Shown here piece after piece: positions 36,852 to 48,769 of a stretch of 64,000 nucleotides of DNA. The position numbers were made by a program, and so were the translations under genes. The notes beneath the pieces are model-generated. The model did not search any database, was not told where the DNA came from, and saw only the letters and a program-made list of their open reading frames with translations. The stretch's first letter is position 1; each line of letters begins with the position of its first letter. This DNA is from Glandiceps talaboti (Eukaryota; Hemichordata; Enteropneusta; Spengelidae): NCBI RefSeq assembly GCF_964340395.1, contig NC_135558.1, positions 17,185,771 through 17,249,770 on the forward strand, read 5' to 3'.

Positions 36852-39800
36852 TCTCGCCTGCATGTGATTCAAGGCGTGTACACTAATTGTTTGACCCACA
36901 GAAAACTAACAGTAACACTATTTAGTTAGTTAGTTGTCTGTGTTTGACCACATGAAGGCGGAGGGGGAGGGTGCAAAAGAAAAGGGTTACACACATGTAC
37001 AGTGTATGATATGATGAGAGCTACATTTAATGTACATGTACATACGAACTGACATGTATACGTACATGTACAACTACGCTAGCATGTAAACGTTAGCAAA
37101 AACTCTTACTACTACCTCAGACCACTAAAATACTAGAGTGGTCTGAGCTACTACTACTTGCAAAAAGTATTTACAAGCATTTCCATGTAGGTCAATGAAA
37201 TATCACCTATGTGGGTTATACTTCAATAGTCGGTCAAACAGCGTAAAGGTCTACATTCTACAATGACAGACATGATTGTTCAACTCGGTGCGATCTAAGA
37301 TGAATTCACGGTGTATATTTGGTTACGCCGCCTTTGAATTGATGATGACGACTCGTCCGACCTAGACTGTTCTGGTCCAGTTTCAAGTGAAAGTCAGAAT
37401 TATCACGGTGCCATTGATTATACTAACTGTGATGAAACTCGCCCACTCTAGTCTCTATGACTTCATTAGCCCCAAAATGCAAGAACTTAATAATGGTATT
37501 GTAAATCGAAGTTCATGCATGCTCTGACTGTCGCCTGTTTTTTGTTTTCTTACATTTTATACAATTTTGAATTGTTAGCTTTGTATTTCCTGCATTAATG
37601 TTGAAAACTGGTCTTTTTACTGTGCGTCTTCAATGCGCAGGTAAAATAGTGTGTTAATCTAGCATCGTGAGTACGCGCTCGCTTATGGTTTCGCATACCT
37701 TGGACTGCCTGTCATTCAGTATTGTTTTAGCCTATTTATTTCTAAAGAAAAATGGTCTGTAAAGGGACTGCTTTAGTTGTCACAGTGCCTTTGTGGATTT
37801 ATAAATCGATTTATGACAAGTGAGTCTACCTATTTTTTTTCCGACCCACTCAGTCAAGGAGTGCGATACACCAATCACCGTGTATTTAGCTTTGTATACA
37901 GTGTATGGATAATAGCAAGTTTCGGGACTGAAAAATCATAAATTGTTTGTTAGACTTATTTTTTATTCAATGTAATCTGGGTTGATTGGGAATTTTCAGA
38001 TATCAGGATTTAAACCTCGGATTTCAACTCAGAAAGGCTATATTTTTTGCCTCAGTCTGAATTATATTAGTAGAACTCTCACCAACGTTCCCAATGTGAA
38101 GTGATCTGAAAGTTGGTGAGAGGTCCTCACGTTGGATTGCAGCACTGCATGTTCTTGCCGAGAAGATAAAGAGGTGTAGTAATTATGGTTTAAAACTGAC
38201 TTTTACAAACGCCAGTCGTGTAGGGTCTATGATTTTTTATGTTGTGGATGAATGCGGCACTTTGATCTGAACCTCAGACCACTATAATAGGAACAGACTA
38301 GAATCGCTTTTTGTTTTAGGTGTAAATGGGGCTCTAAACCCATCTTCTCTGTCGTGCATGGTTACCCTTCAAACCTGCTTCAAGCCGAACGTTGTGCAAA
38401 ACGATACTTCGTGTCTTTACGGTTTTTTTTTGCAATTGTGTTTTAGTGGCCTGAGTCTGAACAAGTGTTCATACAGTACAGCAAAGTCCCACCAACAAAA
38501 TCCATAGCAATAGATGCAGGAAAACCTCAGTATGGGCGACGGTGAAATCATGGTGTTAATTCTAAAACTTTTGAAAGCAAGAACATATGTTTGTGCAACT
38601 TTTGTATTAAAAGCATACCATTCCAATTCAAGGACAACGATTTTGTTCAGAAATGGTGGTAGGACTATAATCCTTCCTACCTCCTTCCTTCCTACCTCCA
38701 TAGTTCAAAACCGCTGATCGTAACTGCATGGTACAGCGCATCTACATTTATTTCTGAGTTCCGGAGGGCATTATTTGATAAGTACCCCATTCGTCCCTGT
38801 ATTAGATCTTGTATAGTCATAACATTACAAAGATATGTGATTGTTGTGATCATTTCATTTGCTCATTATGTATTCAAGTGTAGTCAAATTTTCTTAGGTG
38901 TATGAGCAACTTTACTTCACCAATAAATTCTACTTTCTCACGAGTATTGTAAAATAACATGGCTATAATATGATACTACACAGCACGTTTTAGACGTATT
39001 TGCATATCAATGTCATCTTCAAATTTTCTTGAAGAATTCTTCATCCAGATACTCTAACATACCTGCACACCAAATGTCAGCCCATTCAATCGATTAGTTT
39101 TGCGGCTGTCATTCATTTTTACTTTGAATTCTTTTATTTACAAAACAAATGACAGTTTTTGACCCCAAAAATGACCAAAAACAGAAAATTGAAAATATCT
39201 TGCTGTCATAAACAAATATGAATAGACTTCTCGATAAAATTCCATTTACTCATTGGGAACATCGAACGTACAATGTCAAAAAGTCGCACTGGCGCAAAGT
39301 ATCATGGGAAAACTTTCTTTGGCACACCTCACTTAGGAAATATAGCCGCAACAAAAAAGTTAATACTGGGATCATGTCTTTTTAAATTTAGCCTTTACCT
39401 TATAGAATAGAAGTATCAAAAGTGTATGCACTAACAAGTATCTGTGGTTTGTGCAAACATGCCAAATCGCTGATGATTGTTAAACAACAAAACTTTGCAT
39501 ACCATTGTCATTAATAATTCTACGTTTTACTTCTGAATCAGTTCTAAACACTTACGATTGAAATGATCGTCAACGATACGCTGATTTGTAGTTGAGGGTA
39601 ATTAAAAATATTTTACAATGACGATTTCGACCATTAGCCGATGGAGGTGACCCCAACCAAACCTGTCACAAGATGTAAACTTGCACACTTTTTGTGTGTC
39701 AATATGTCTGTTCTGGTCAGTCTGTTTTGGGAATTTATGGTACACTCACTGTCGCAGTTTTCAGCCAGGGTCACGTTATTCGACGATTACTATTTGGATA

Positions 39801-41125
39801 AACACTGCAAAAAAGTAACACCCGTCATTGTTGCTTAGACATTTTCCTAGGGTCTTTTTCAACATGATTTATAGTAAGAAGTAACTTTGTTGATGGTGTA
39901 GTCACTGAATTTATAACCCTACATCGATGACTTAGTAATTGAACACGCAAATGAATTATCATGAACACTGATCTACAACCGATCCGACCCTGGGATTCGA
40001 TCACAATTCATGGCGTCGCTTGCCAGTCTATGTCTATGTCTTGGTCACGCAAACGTGAACACTCTGATATCTGAAACACTTCTTTGCTCCAGATACGCAC
40101 CTTTTTTTCATGGAAAATGTCATATAGTTTGAAGTAAGCTGGGAGAAAATATTAATGAGATATTTGTAGATTTAAATAAGAGTGAAATGATAGTCAAGTG
40201 ATTTTGAACCATCTCCGTGTATTTTGCTTTAGCGAAAACACTGACAACTACTAGTATGTGATCGCCCGGTCGTCAAATTGCAAAGAACAATGAAGAACAG
40301 CTGAACACCTTCCTGTGGTCATCTGTTCCTTTCCGTACCGACTCTCAATTGTTTTGCTGCGTTTACTTGTATATCTTTAATAACAATAGTTTTTTAACTA
40401 ACACCAATGTTCTTCCACTTTCTTTGCTTTCAAAATCAGTCACTTACTGTTGTAGCCAGTCAAAGACAGCCATCCTCAACTGGAAACACACCATGACAAC
40501 AAAGATATACCAGAAAGTCATGACGTTTTGAATCATATCATTCGGCCCCCAACCCTGTTTTTGACAATTAAAAAATGCTCTACTACCCATCACAGCCAGT
40601 ATCAATCAGACTTTTTCCATATATTATATTCCACCCTAACTTAACCCATATGACCGCCCCATTTATAACTCGTATGTCCGGACATGAACATGATTGGCTT
40701 TTCGCTGACCAAGGGGTATGAGACCATATGTGGAAGTGGGGGATAAGCTTATCAAATATGACCGTAGTTCCATGTAAATTAAAACTTATAGTTATGCTTA
40801 TAGTCGTTACGTTTTCAGTTTATTGTGGTACCCGCTTGATGCTTTCTCTGAAGATGCCGACGGGATCAGTCTAAAATTCAGTTCTGGTGTATAAACTACA
40901 ATGTATCACACATATCATGACTCTCACTATCCAATCCATCGGCTATACACTGGAGAACACAAGGACTATACTGACTGTTTTCTATCCAGCACGAAATAAA
41001 TTGAGAATACGTGGAACTTATATGTACATGAACAGTAGCTCCGACAACTCTGACAAGTCTCTATATACCCCACCAGGCCTCTTTGCTGGAGTTCGCGGAG
41101 CGTGTGTTGTCAGTGCTAATCTCGT
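36852..41125. other. Interior of 17 kb block: no gene recognised
   Basis: Only short open frames. Contains one micro-hairpin (37,107-37,157, listed separately) and scattered 'cctcagaccact' motifs (37,115 and 38,270; also at 48,600). No transposase motif was seen. Confidence 0.4.
37107..37157. mobile_element. Micro-hairpin insertion with 9 bp direct repeats
   Basis: CTCAGACCACT and AGTGGTCTGAG arms with a 10 bp loop, flanked by TACTACTAC on both sides (37,107-37,115 and 37,149-37,157). The simple-sequence nature of the direct repeat lowers confidence that it is a target duplication. Confidence 0.5.
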
Positions 41126-41189
41126 CTAGTTCCTATCACCGTGTTCCTAAACAGTATCGTTACCATTTACACCTCCACTCACTAAACTT

Positions 41190-41240
41190 GGTTTAGTCAT
41201 AGAAAATAGAGAGGACCCTCTCTATTGTCTATGGTTTAGT
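41190..41240. mobile_element. Micro-hairpin insertion, 8 bp duplication GGTTTAGT
   Basis: An imperfect hairpin CATAGAAAATAGAGAG...CTCTCTATTGTCTATG of 36 bp lies between two copies of GGTTTAGT (41,190-41,197 and 41,233-41,240). The surrounding dispersed repeat exists without the hairpin at about 47,888 ('gtggtttagttagaaacc'), showing the uninterrupted arrangement. Confidence 0.7.
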
Positions 41241-41825
41241 TAGATACCAATTGGCATCTGGACTAGAGCTAATCACGAGTCCATCACAACGTGCATGCAT
41301 CATTTTCTGATGTCCGCATTTGATTTGGACATTGAAGTAAATGATTTTACATTTCTGAGTCTCATTCGGTATTTTTCCACTGTTCTATATGTGGTAGCTA
41401 CTACTTTTGGCACAATAAAAAAAAAGATGTTAGGAAGACGAAAAAAAATATAATCGAGATGCACGATAAACATTTTTGGAAAAAAAGTCACATAAATGAC
41501 TGCAGTATCCATATTTTTAATTGGCATGATTGAAGACTTTAAAAAATGAATGATGATAAAAGTGAGATTTTGCCTCAGTGATGGTTTTTCTATACAAGCG
41601 ATAACATCACGATACCGGGTACTTCACAAACATTATCTCACTGACTTCAAAACCATAGTGACTAAATCGTTTCGTACAATTAGACGGCATGATGTTTTTT
41701 ACGTCTCGCACAAGCATATACAATGGTACACTTTACCAAATTGTAATAGACCATGTAAATATTACATTGACCGATGCAGATCTTGCTCGCGCAGGTTGGG
41801 TAGATTTATATGCTACGTTATGCCT

Positions 41826-42183
41826 TAGGCCTAAAAAATAACTGTTTGGTTTCTGTTACCCGACCCACCTAGTTTTTCACTGCCGACCCTTAACTTTTTT
41901 TTACGTGTTCTTGAAAAACTAACAAAATCGCAACAATTGTGAAGTCTCACGAGACATAGTGGATGCAGAAACTGACATCAACTTAAAAAGACAATATAAA
42001 ACTGTTCCTCCAATCTGTAATGGTTGTACATCTAATGGAAAGAAGCCAATAACACAGAGATCATTTGGAAAAAATGGAAAACCAGAATTAGACACTCGCA
42101 CATGAATAAAAATAAATCTACCTACCCCACCTATTTATTTATTTTGCCTAATCGGAACAACACAATTTTTTTAATAGGCCTAT
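41826..42183. mobile_element. GGCCTAAA-type MITE, fullest copy
   Basis: Begins 'taggcctaaaaaataactg' and ends 'aatttttttaataggccta', with imperfect inverted ends of about 30-40 bp. The interior contains 'gccgaccct', 'gaagtctcacgagacatag' and 'gcagaaactgacatcaac', shared with four other copies in the window. Confidence 0.75.
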
Positions 42184-42287
42184 TTCCTAACTCAAGCTTA
42201 AATTATTGGACCCTTGTGAACCAAAAATGTGCGAAAATACAACGCCAAAATAGTAACGCTTTGCACGGTTTTCACACTGAGCAATAC

Positions 42288-42332
42288 GATTAGATCATAG
42301 ACAGTGAAGTTCTCCAGTGTCTCTGGTTAGAC
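42288..42332. mobile_element. Degenerate micro-hairpin candidate
   Basis: CATAGACAGTG...CAGTGTCTCTGG inverted arms between GATTAGAT and GGTTAGAC (6 of 8 identical). Same end motif as the other micro-hairpins but decayed. Confidence 0.35.
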
Positions 42333-44995
42333 CGACAACAATGAAACCGTTAGCGGGATCTCAGAGTCATACTCATTCACATACAATTTTTTATGGCTGT
42401 TCACGTTGGTTAGCAACATCTCTGTCTTTGAGTTTGAATGAAATCGCTGCCATTCCCTACAGGAAACTGTTCTATGGAATTACATGCCAGGAGCGCTTTC
42501 AATATCATAGAATGTTTTGTTGATCTTTTTTTTTTCTTTTTTTTTTTCTTCTTTTTTTTTTTGGGGGGGGGGGGTCGACAACTTTTACCAAGACAACCAT
42601 TATATTAATCATTATAGTAACTACCTAGCATGGCTAATAGCCATACTGAGGTAGAACTGTAGATTGCTAAAATGTTATGGGTTGCTGGTTGTACACAACC
42701 TCAGCATATGCCACTTGACTTTCAGGCATTAATAGGTGGCAGAAATAGTCCGCACCAGGGCCGCTCTGTAGTCCGCATAAAAGGGTGACTAAGCCCAGAC
42801 AATATTGTCCAGACCAGATTTGGAGGTGTGAACGCATTTAAAGCTGACTCGGTTCTAAATCTTGGTGCATATTCATGAGGTCGACACCTAGAAAATGAAC
42901 CATGTGTACATTTCTTTTGTCTTTTGTTAGTTAATTTATGCGGGTAAACTGTGTCTTCACTAACATTTTCCACTAAAAGTTTCAAAATTGTCTTGTTTTT
43001 TGAAGGACTACTATAATAATATTTCACCGCCCTTGCTTTATTGTCATATCAGGAAAGTCAAGAACTTGACAAAAGCTATTCACAACAAAGTAATCAAAGT
43101 TGTAAAACCAAAATGGTGCCGTGGAGAGTTGTGTCTGGTCATGTTCTGATCATGGAAGTATAACCCACGGTCTGATCTAGTAGCAGTATATCAACGACGA
43201 ATCTACATTACAAACAAACAAACAAACAACACACACACACACACGGTGATATTAAAAAGCACGCAACACAAAGGTTGGTTCACATCCCTCGCATCAGTAC
43301 CGGTACCCATTCTACTGAGTTATAAATATAAATCACATTCTCAGCTACAACATTGAACTTGTATGATACAAAAATCTTCAGAATGTGCGGGCCATATTTT
43401 CACTACCGGCATTGGCAGTCACCATCACTGCCTTTAAAAAAAATTAATACAGATAAATGGAAGCAAAAACAATCCTTTTGACGGTAGTTTAGTAGTCAGT
43501 TATGAATTATGTAACGTTAAATAACGCTATTCAAATATTTCCCTCTATGCCTCCCATATACCGATAGTAAATCTTCAAACATCCATACAGACATGCGGAC
43601 TTTGCTCCCTACTAGATACATCCATGTTTTACGTTACTTTCGTATTGCAAATTTAGCTGATGATGTCATGTCAAAGCCACGTGGTCTAAAAACCTGAATC
43701 TCCGTACATACATTTCGATATGAAATTATTTATCCGTGATGTTTAGAATTTTGGTCGGTCAATATAGTTTCAATGACCAAGTGTGACCCCCACTGATGTC
43801 TAAAGTACTAATATCAGTACCTGACCGGCCATGGCCATGGCCTTGTTTTTGTTTTTGATTTTCTTCAATATTCAAATCTACGTAATGTCTGGTTTGTTAG
43901 GCCATAAATTCCAAGCATATTTACCATGATATCACAAATATAGACCAGTTACAGAAAGTAATAAGTGTCAGCAAAATACTGTAATATCGACACTGTTTCA
44001 CGGATTTTAGGGACGCTGGTGCTTGGATTATTTTACGGTTGACATTACCTAGCCAGTAATATAAGGAGTAGTACATGGGTATTTTATCCCTGGACTCTCT
44101 GTCTGTTTATATCGAAATGGAATAAGCTGAAACAGTTCTTCTTTGAGCAGGAAATATGTTGTGATTATGGATATTATATATATACATGTATATAATTGCC
44201 AACACATCGGCAACGAGAGTAATGACATTGACTATACGTAATATGTAAAGATGTAGTGTAAAATTGGAATACGGTCGTCAGGAACTAGATTAGGGTAGGG
44301 GGAGGCTCAGGAGAAAAATTGTTGTCACGGGAAAAAAACGAATTGGGACGTGCGTGAAAATTCGGATTGTCTGAAAGGGGCCCGGAGTCACGTACAAATA
44401 TTTTGCTCATGAGTTGAACCAAATTTAACTCCAGGAGCAGACGTTTAACAAGCGTATTTTTAAAAGGGTGACTGGCAGAGAATGTGTGTCTCTTGAAGGG
44501 TAGACAATATACTCGCGATAGACTATGGGTTTCAGGCCACTGTGTCAGACGTGGTCTTGGAGGAGTCAGTACAATTCCTCCAAGAGTGGTAAGAGGCCAA
44601 GCCTGAAATAGACGGGTTTGCAAGTAGAAGTTTACATGCCTTGTCTGTGGTTTACATTGTGCACGCAAAACATCCCACAAAACCGGCCATAACTAAAGCG
44701 GCATATCAGTAAATATGAAAAACGTGATCTTGGTAATTTGGATACCAGTTCTGAAAATATTCTCCGGGAAAATAGGTTAAAATGAACATCAAGATAGCTG
44801 CCTATTTCCCATTGTTTATAAATCGTCAAGAGGTTAAGCTATCCACTCAGATGAACCACTCTTTGTCACTTTATAATCTGGCATTATACATGGGATAATT
44901 TCCAAAATGTACATGTTTTATCGTTTCATTTTGGACTTTATAGAAGTTGATGACTAAAATTACCTTACCCTCGATGAAAGTTATGAATGCGACTA

Positions 44996-45034
44996 GGTTT
45001 TACCATAGACAGGGTGGAGGGTCTATGGTTTTAC
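44996..45034. mobile_element. Micro-hairpin insertion, 8 bp duplication GGTTTTAC
   Basis: CATAGAC...GTCTATG hairpin (insert only about 23 bp) between exact GGTTTTAC copies at 44,996-45,003 and 45,027-45,034. Confidence 0.65.
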
Positions 45035-45287
45035 CTACTAGAATTAGTTGCGACAAGATTGTAAATGCACATGGGCGAGTTTTGCCAGATTGCTTTATTT
45101 CAAGTGATTTGAAAATTGTGAATGGCGGACTTGGCCGTGGTCCATCGAATTGTCGAGTACTACCGTGGTGGCACTAGTCGTTCCTCACTGGAACGGCAAG
45201 TGCCACCTTATGGCGATATTTATTGTCTTTGAACCTTTCTCAACAAATAAATCACACATAACTCCCCAAACGCTTCCATTCTAGAAA

Positions 45288-45425
45288 TCCGGTGCCGACC
45301 CTAAACCTTTTTAATAAAGAAGAAAAATCAGTAAAATCGAGAAAATTGTGAGTGAAGTCTTGCCAGAAATGGTCATCAACTTAAAAAAGACAATAAAAAA
45401 ACGCGGTTCTTCCAATCTGGAATGC
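45288..45425. mobile_element. GGCCTAAA-type MITE internal fragment
   Basis: 'ggtgccgaccctaaacctt', 'aaaattgtgagtgaagtctt' and 'catcaacttaaaaaagacaa' match the interiors of the other copies. Both ends are missing. Confidence 0.6.
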
Positions 45426-45439
45426 AGAGCAGATGTCTT

Positions 45440-45905
45440 TGAAATAGAATTATTTAGTTTGGTTTAAAATTTAGTTGAAGTGGGCACAAAACTTGATTTG
45501 GTTCTGACTGTTCTGAATTTAGGGACACGAAATCGTCTCCCTGATGGCAGGAGTTCAAAGTGTTGGGACATAATGTGGCCTTTGTCATTTACCATTTTCC
45601 CAGCTTTGTTTTGTACACGAGATGTAAACACTTCATTCAAATTAGTCTACTTTTCACTCAATACTTTACTAAACACATTTACAATTTTGTTCAAGACACT
45701 CTTGTAGCTAGTCCCTAGACTACCAAACCAGCACAAAAAAGAAAATGTTAAACCGACTCAAAACTCCGATAGAATGTCTGTAATACCTTGGCATTTACAA
45801 AATTTTAGGCCCCTCAATTGTTGTAGACAGTAAACTCTAGATTGACATTTCTTGTTAATGAAATCTGTGTTGGCCTTAACATTTGATTTATTATCCAAGA
45901 CTGTT

Positions 45906-45967
<62 letters not shown>

Positions 45968-46510
45968 TTTAGTCACCTGTTCAACTTTAACATTGTCAAT
46001 AAAAAGGTCGGGCACTACTTTAGGGTTCTTCCTAAAGTCGACCTTTCGTCCAAGTAGTTTTCTTTACACCAAGTAACAAACCTATCAACTTCATCGAAAT
46101 AAGTACGGTCAGAATTTGACAGGTCAACTAATGCAGAGTTATCAGAATATTTGATAAGTGGATTTGTATCGGTACCTGATGAGCAGTCATTTGTGTAAAG
46201 TGTAAATAGTTTGTGTGAGAGTATCGTGCTCTGTGAGGCACCCCTAAATGTTGAATGGAAGGCTGAACTTAATTTTTGGTAGCGAACAAACTGGGAAAGG
46301 TTGACAAGAAAATCCATTATCCAGAGGATGAGTTTGGGGTTAACGTTTAAATAACTAAGTTTATGAGCCATCATGTTTGGTTGACTTCTGTTAACGACTG
46401 ATGAAAAATCAATAACCAATAGTCTTACAAATGAACTTGGTTTTTCAAGATGTGTATACGCATCGTGAAGTAATGTGAGAGTTGCATTATCAGTACCTCT
46501 ATTACTTTAA
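45440..46510 (-). mobile_element. Non-LTR retrotransposon RT domain and 3' end
   Basis: On the minus strand: 'VIDFSSVVN' (first catalytic block), 'KLSYLNVNPKLILWIMDFLV', 'LSHKLFTLYTNDC', then 'LIKYSDNSALVDLSNSD', where the catalytic YxDD reads YSDN, so this copy is inactive. 'WCKENYLDE' follows, then after a frame change 'PDLFIDNVKVEQVTKY', an inserted (AT)n tract, 'TDFINKKCQSRVYCLQQLRG', and a C-terminal stretch in line with 'SEQSEPNQVLCPL' near 45,500. CR1/Rex-like clades use similar wording. The assignment is approximate. Confidence 0.8.
45907..45968. repeat. (AT)n microsatellite inside LINE RT
   Basis: About 60 bp of TA repeats with one G, interrupting the LINE codons between 'VEQVTKY' and 'GTVLDNKSN'. 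A second (AT)n lies at about 47,108-47,131. Confidence 0.95.
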
Positions 46511-46666
46511 TATGTAAATTGGTATGGGTCAAGGTGTGAATGTTTTTGTGGGTTTTGACAAAGTAAAATACGCTCGAAGCATTGCACTGCGCTCATTGTA
46601 TGTCACGGCGTACAAGTATAAACGACGTTCATACTTCCATGACCATAGTTTCTGCGACCTGTCATT

Positions 46667-46713
46667 TGTTTGACCATAGACACTCCACCTTTGTGGAGGG
46701 TCCATGGTTTGAT
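46667..46713. mobile_element. Micro-hairpin insertion, degenerate 8 bp repeat
   Basis: CCATAGACACTCCAC...GTGGAGGGTCCATGG hairpin (46,674-46,707) between TGTTTGAC and GGTTTGAT (6 of 8 identical). Confidence 0.5.
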
Positions 46714-48125
46714 GGGATGCGTTAATTCTGGCAAACTTGTTTGGCAAATCGATCTGACGCAATATAGCTTGTGACCGTGGCATGCATAGCTTGGGTCAAA
46801 ATCTATAACACCATTAAAGTATAAATAATGTTTAAACTTCCACGATAACACATACCTTTGAGAAATTATACTGACAGTATAATTACTCCAAGCACAGACT
46901 ATTCTCGTGTCAAACTCCGACACGAACTTGTTTTTCCTTGAAGAGTATATCTCGTGAGACCTATGGAAATTATCAAAATCTATATTGTAGTTGAAAAGAG
47001 CAAGAATGAAAAGAGGGGAAATTTAAGGGACATCATTTCTATATACACGTGTATTGTGCAAAGAACCCGATATCTTTGACCGCGTTGCCGTCAACCGAGC
47101 AATGGTAATATATATATATATATATATATATAAGAGGTAAGTCATAAACTGAAGGAAAAGTGCTCAATACTGAGAAGTAGAGCTGTATTTACACAAAGTA
47201 CACAAGTTATGGTACGGAGGCCGTTACGATCTTCAGACGACTAAATAACGGAAATTCAAGTGATAGAATTCGATGCGCGTTGTTGAGTGACATGGTGGAA
47301 TGATAGAATGTATTTGTTTTCGTGGACGATTTAGTGGACGATCTAGTGGAATTAATCTCTAAAAAAACCCAACATGAATCATGGTCTGAGTACTTCACAA
47401 ATGTATTCAATGCTCAAGTCCAAAGTGATGAAAGTTTCTCGATTTCCATGATCTTATCAGATCCACCTTGATAGACATAAATTCAGGCATTAATGGTGAG
47501 ATTAATATCCGACTGTAGTCTTTTGGACAAGGTAATTACTTTGATAGTCTAGTTCCTATACTGTATCATTACCATTTATACCTCCACTCAAAGTATAGTC
47601 AGAGTCGTTACTCTAGAAGTCTTGAAATGCATGAGATGCAATTTAAAATTCATTTACAGCCACCCACACAGTCATTAACATCATGTCTTTGTTAATAAAT
47701 CACAAAACTCTAACCAATAACACAGTCCCTCATAAAGTTAGTGTTTATTGGGACAGTAATGTTCAAATGTGGTATATTTGTCAGCCCATGATGCTACTTA
47801 TATACTGTTTACATCACCAAAACATTTAGGTTTCACTGATTGGGTGAACAACTTTTTGTGCTATTTGAGGGGCTTTTGGCTAGACGTGGTTTAGTTAGAA
47901 ACCATATTGGCATCCATACTATTACTTTGAAGGAGATCATTGAAGAACAATAAAAATAAAACTCAAGGTGTGGATATGGGATCAGTGTGGCATTCTACAT
48001 AGACATTCTCCAACAATTCTTGTAGACATGTTATGTAACCATTTTTTCTTCACGAAAGGCATGTTCCCACAGGAATCAATGGGGTAGGGGTTTCTAACAT
48101 TGTCTTTTGAAAGTAAATTACATGT
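46711..48125. other. Interior of 17 kb block: no gene recognised
   Basis: Short open frames only. Contains (AT)n at about 47,108 and a dispersed-repeat copy in two parts: 47,549-47,600, related to 41,126-41,182 and 3,590; and 47,885-47,925, related to 41,233-41,270 and 3,632. Confidence 0.4.
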
Positions 48126-48487
48126 ATGTCAAAACTAAAATTATTGTATTTACTAAGAGATGAAATTCTTAAGAAAATTGAAAAGTGGTTATTGGTGGTC
48201 ATAAACTCGACGTTGTTCGCTTTTTATGAATATCTAGGCGTGATTATGTCAAGCAGTGGTCTATGGTATTTAGCGCTTGCAGCTCAAGCGAGTAAAGCAA
48301 TGATTGCGGTCATGAGTCAACTTGCAAAACTTGGGGACCTCCTAGTCAAAACTAAATTTAAAAGTTTTTGACTGTAAACTATTACCGATATTAAATTATA
48401 CAGTGGAGATTTTGGGTTTTAATAGGTCTACTGAAACTGAACGTGTTCAAAGTAAATTTCAGTGTTATATTTTGAGTCGTATATAAA
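48126..48487 (+). mobile_element. LINE RT C-terminal fragment
   Basis: 'FYEYLGVIMSSSGLWYLAL', 'ASKAMIAVMSQLAKLGDLL', then after a one-base shift near 48,370 'DCKLLPILNYTVEILGFN' and 'VQSKFQCYILSRI'. This is the thumb/C-terminal region typical of jockey-like LINEs. A related element is at 55,440-57,400. Confidence 0.7.
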
Positions 48488-48769
48488 CATATATGTAGTC
48501 TTTGAGTATGGGAGCTACAAAAATGCTTGACAAGTGTTCATTACGGGAAGTAGGCTGAAATGTTTTGAGATTGCTGAACGAGAGCTGCAAAACTTTAACC
48601 TCAGACCACTTCTCCTCAGCCCTGGTTCAAGTTCTTAGGTCATAGTGGTGTAAACTACATCTCAGACCACAATGTAGTGACCTGAGACTACATGTACATG
48701 TAGGCCCTACCTACTGGTATATTATGTAACTGCACTTGACGCCAGTGTGATTTCTAACTAAACTGTGTT

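Larger units (their letters stand above)
42184..45254. other. Interior of 17 kb block: no gene recognised
   Basis: Includes a pyrimidine tract followed by a G-run (42,522-42,573), (CA)n near 43,230, and a dispersed-repeat copy at about 44,280-44,460 ('catgagttgaaccaaattta') shared with 175-300 and 49,860-50,000. Confidence 0.4.

Noticed and set aside
44285-44680. 131-codon open frame on the minus strand
   Set aside because: Overlaps a dispersed non-coding repeat also found at 175-300 and 49,860-50,000; no motif.
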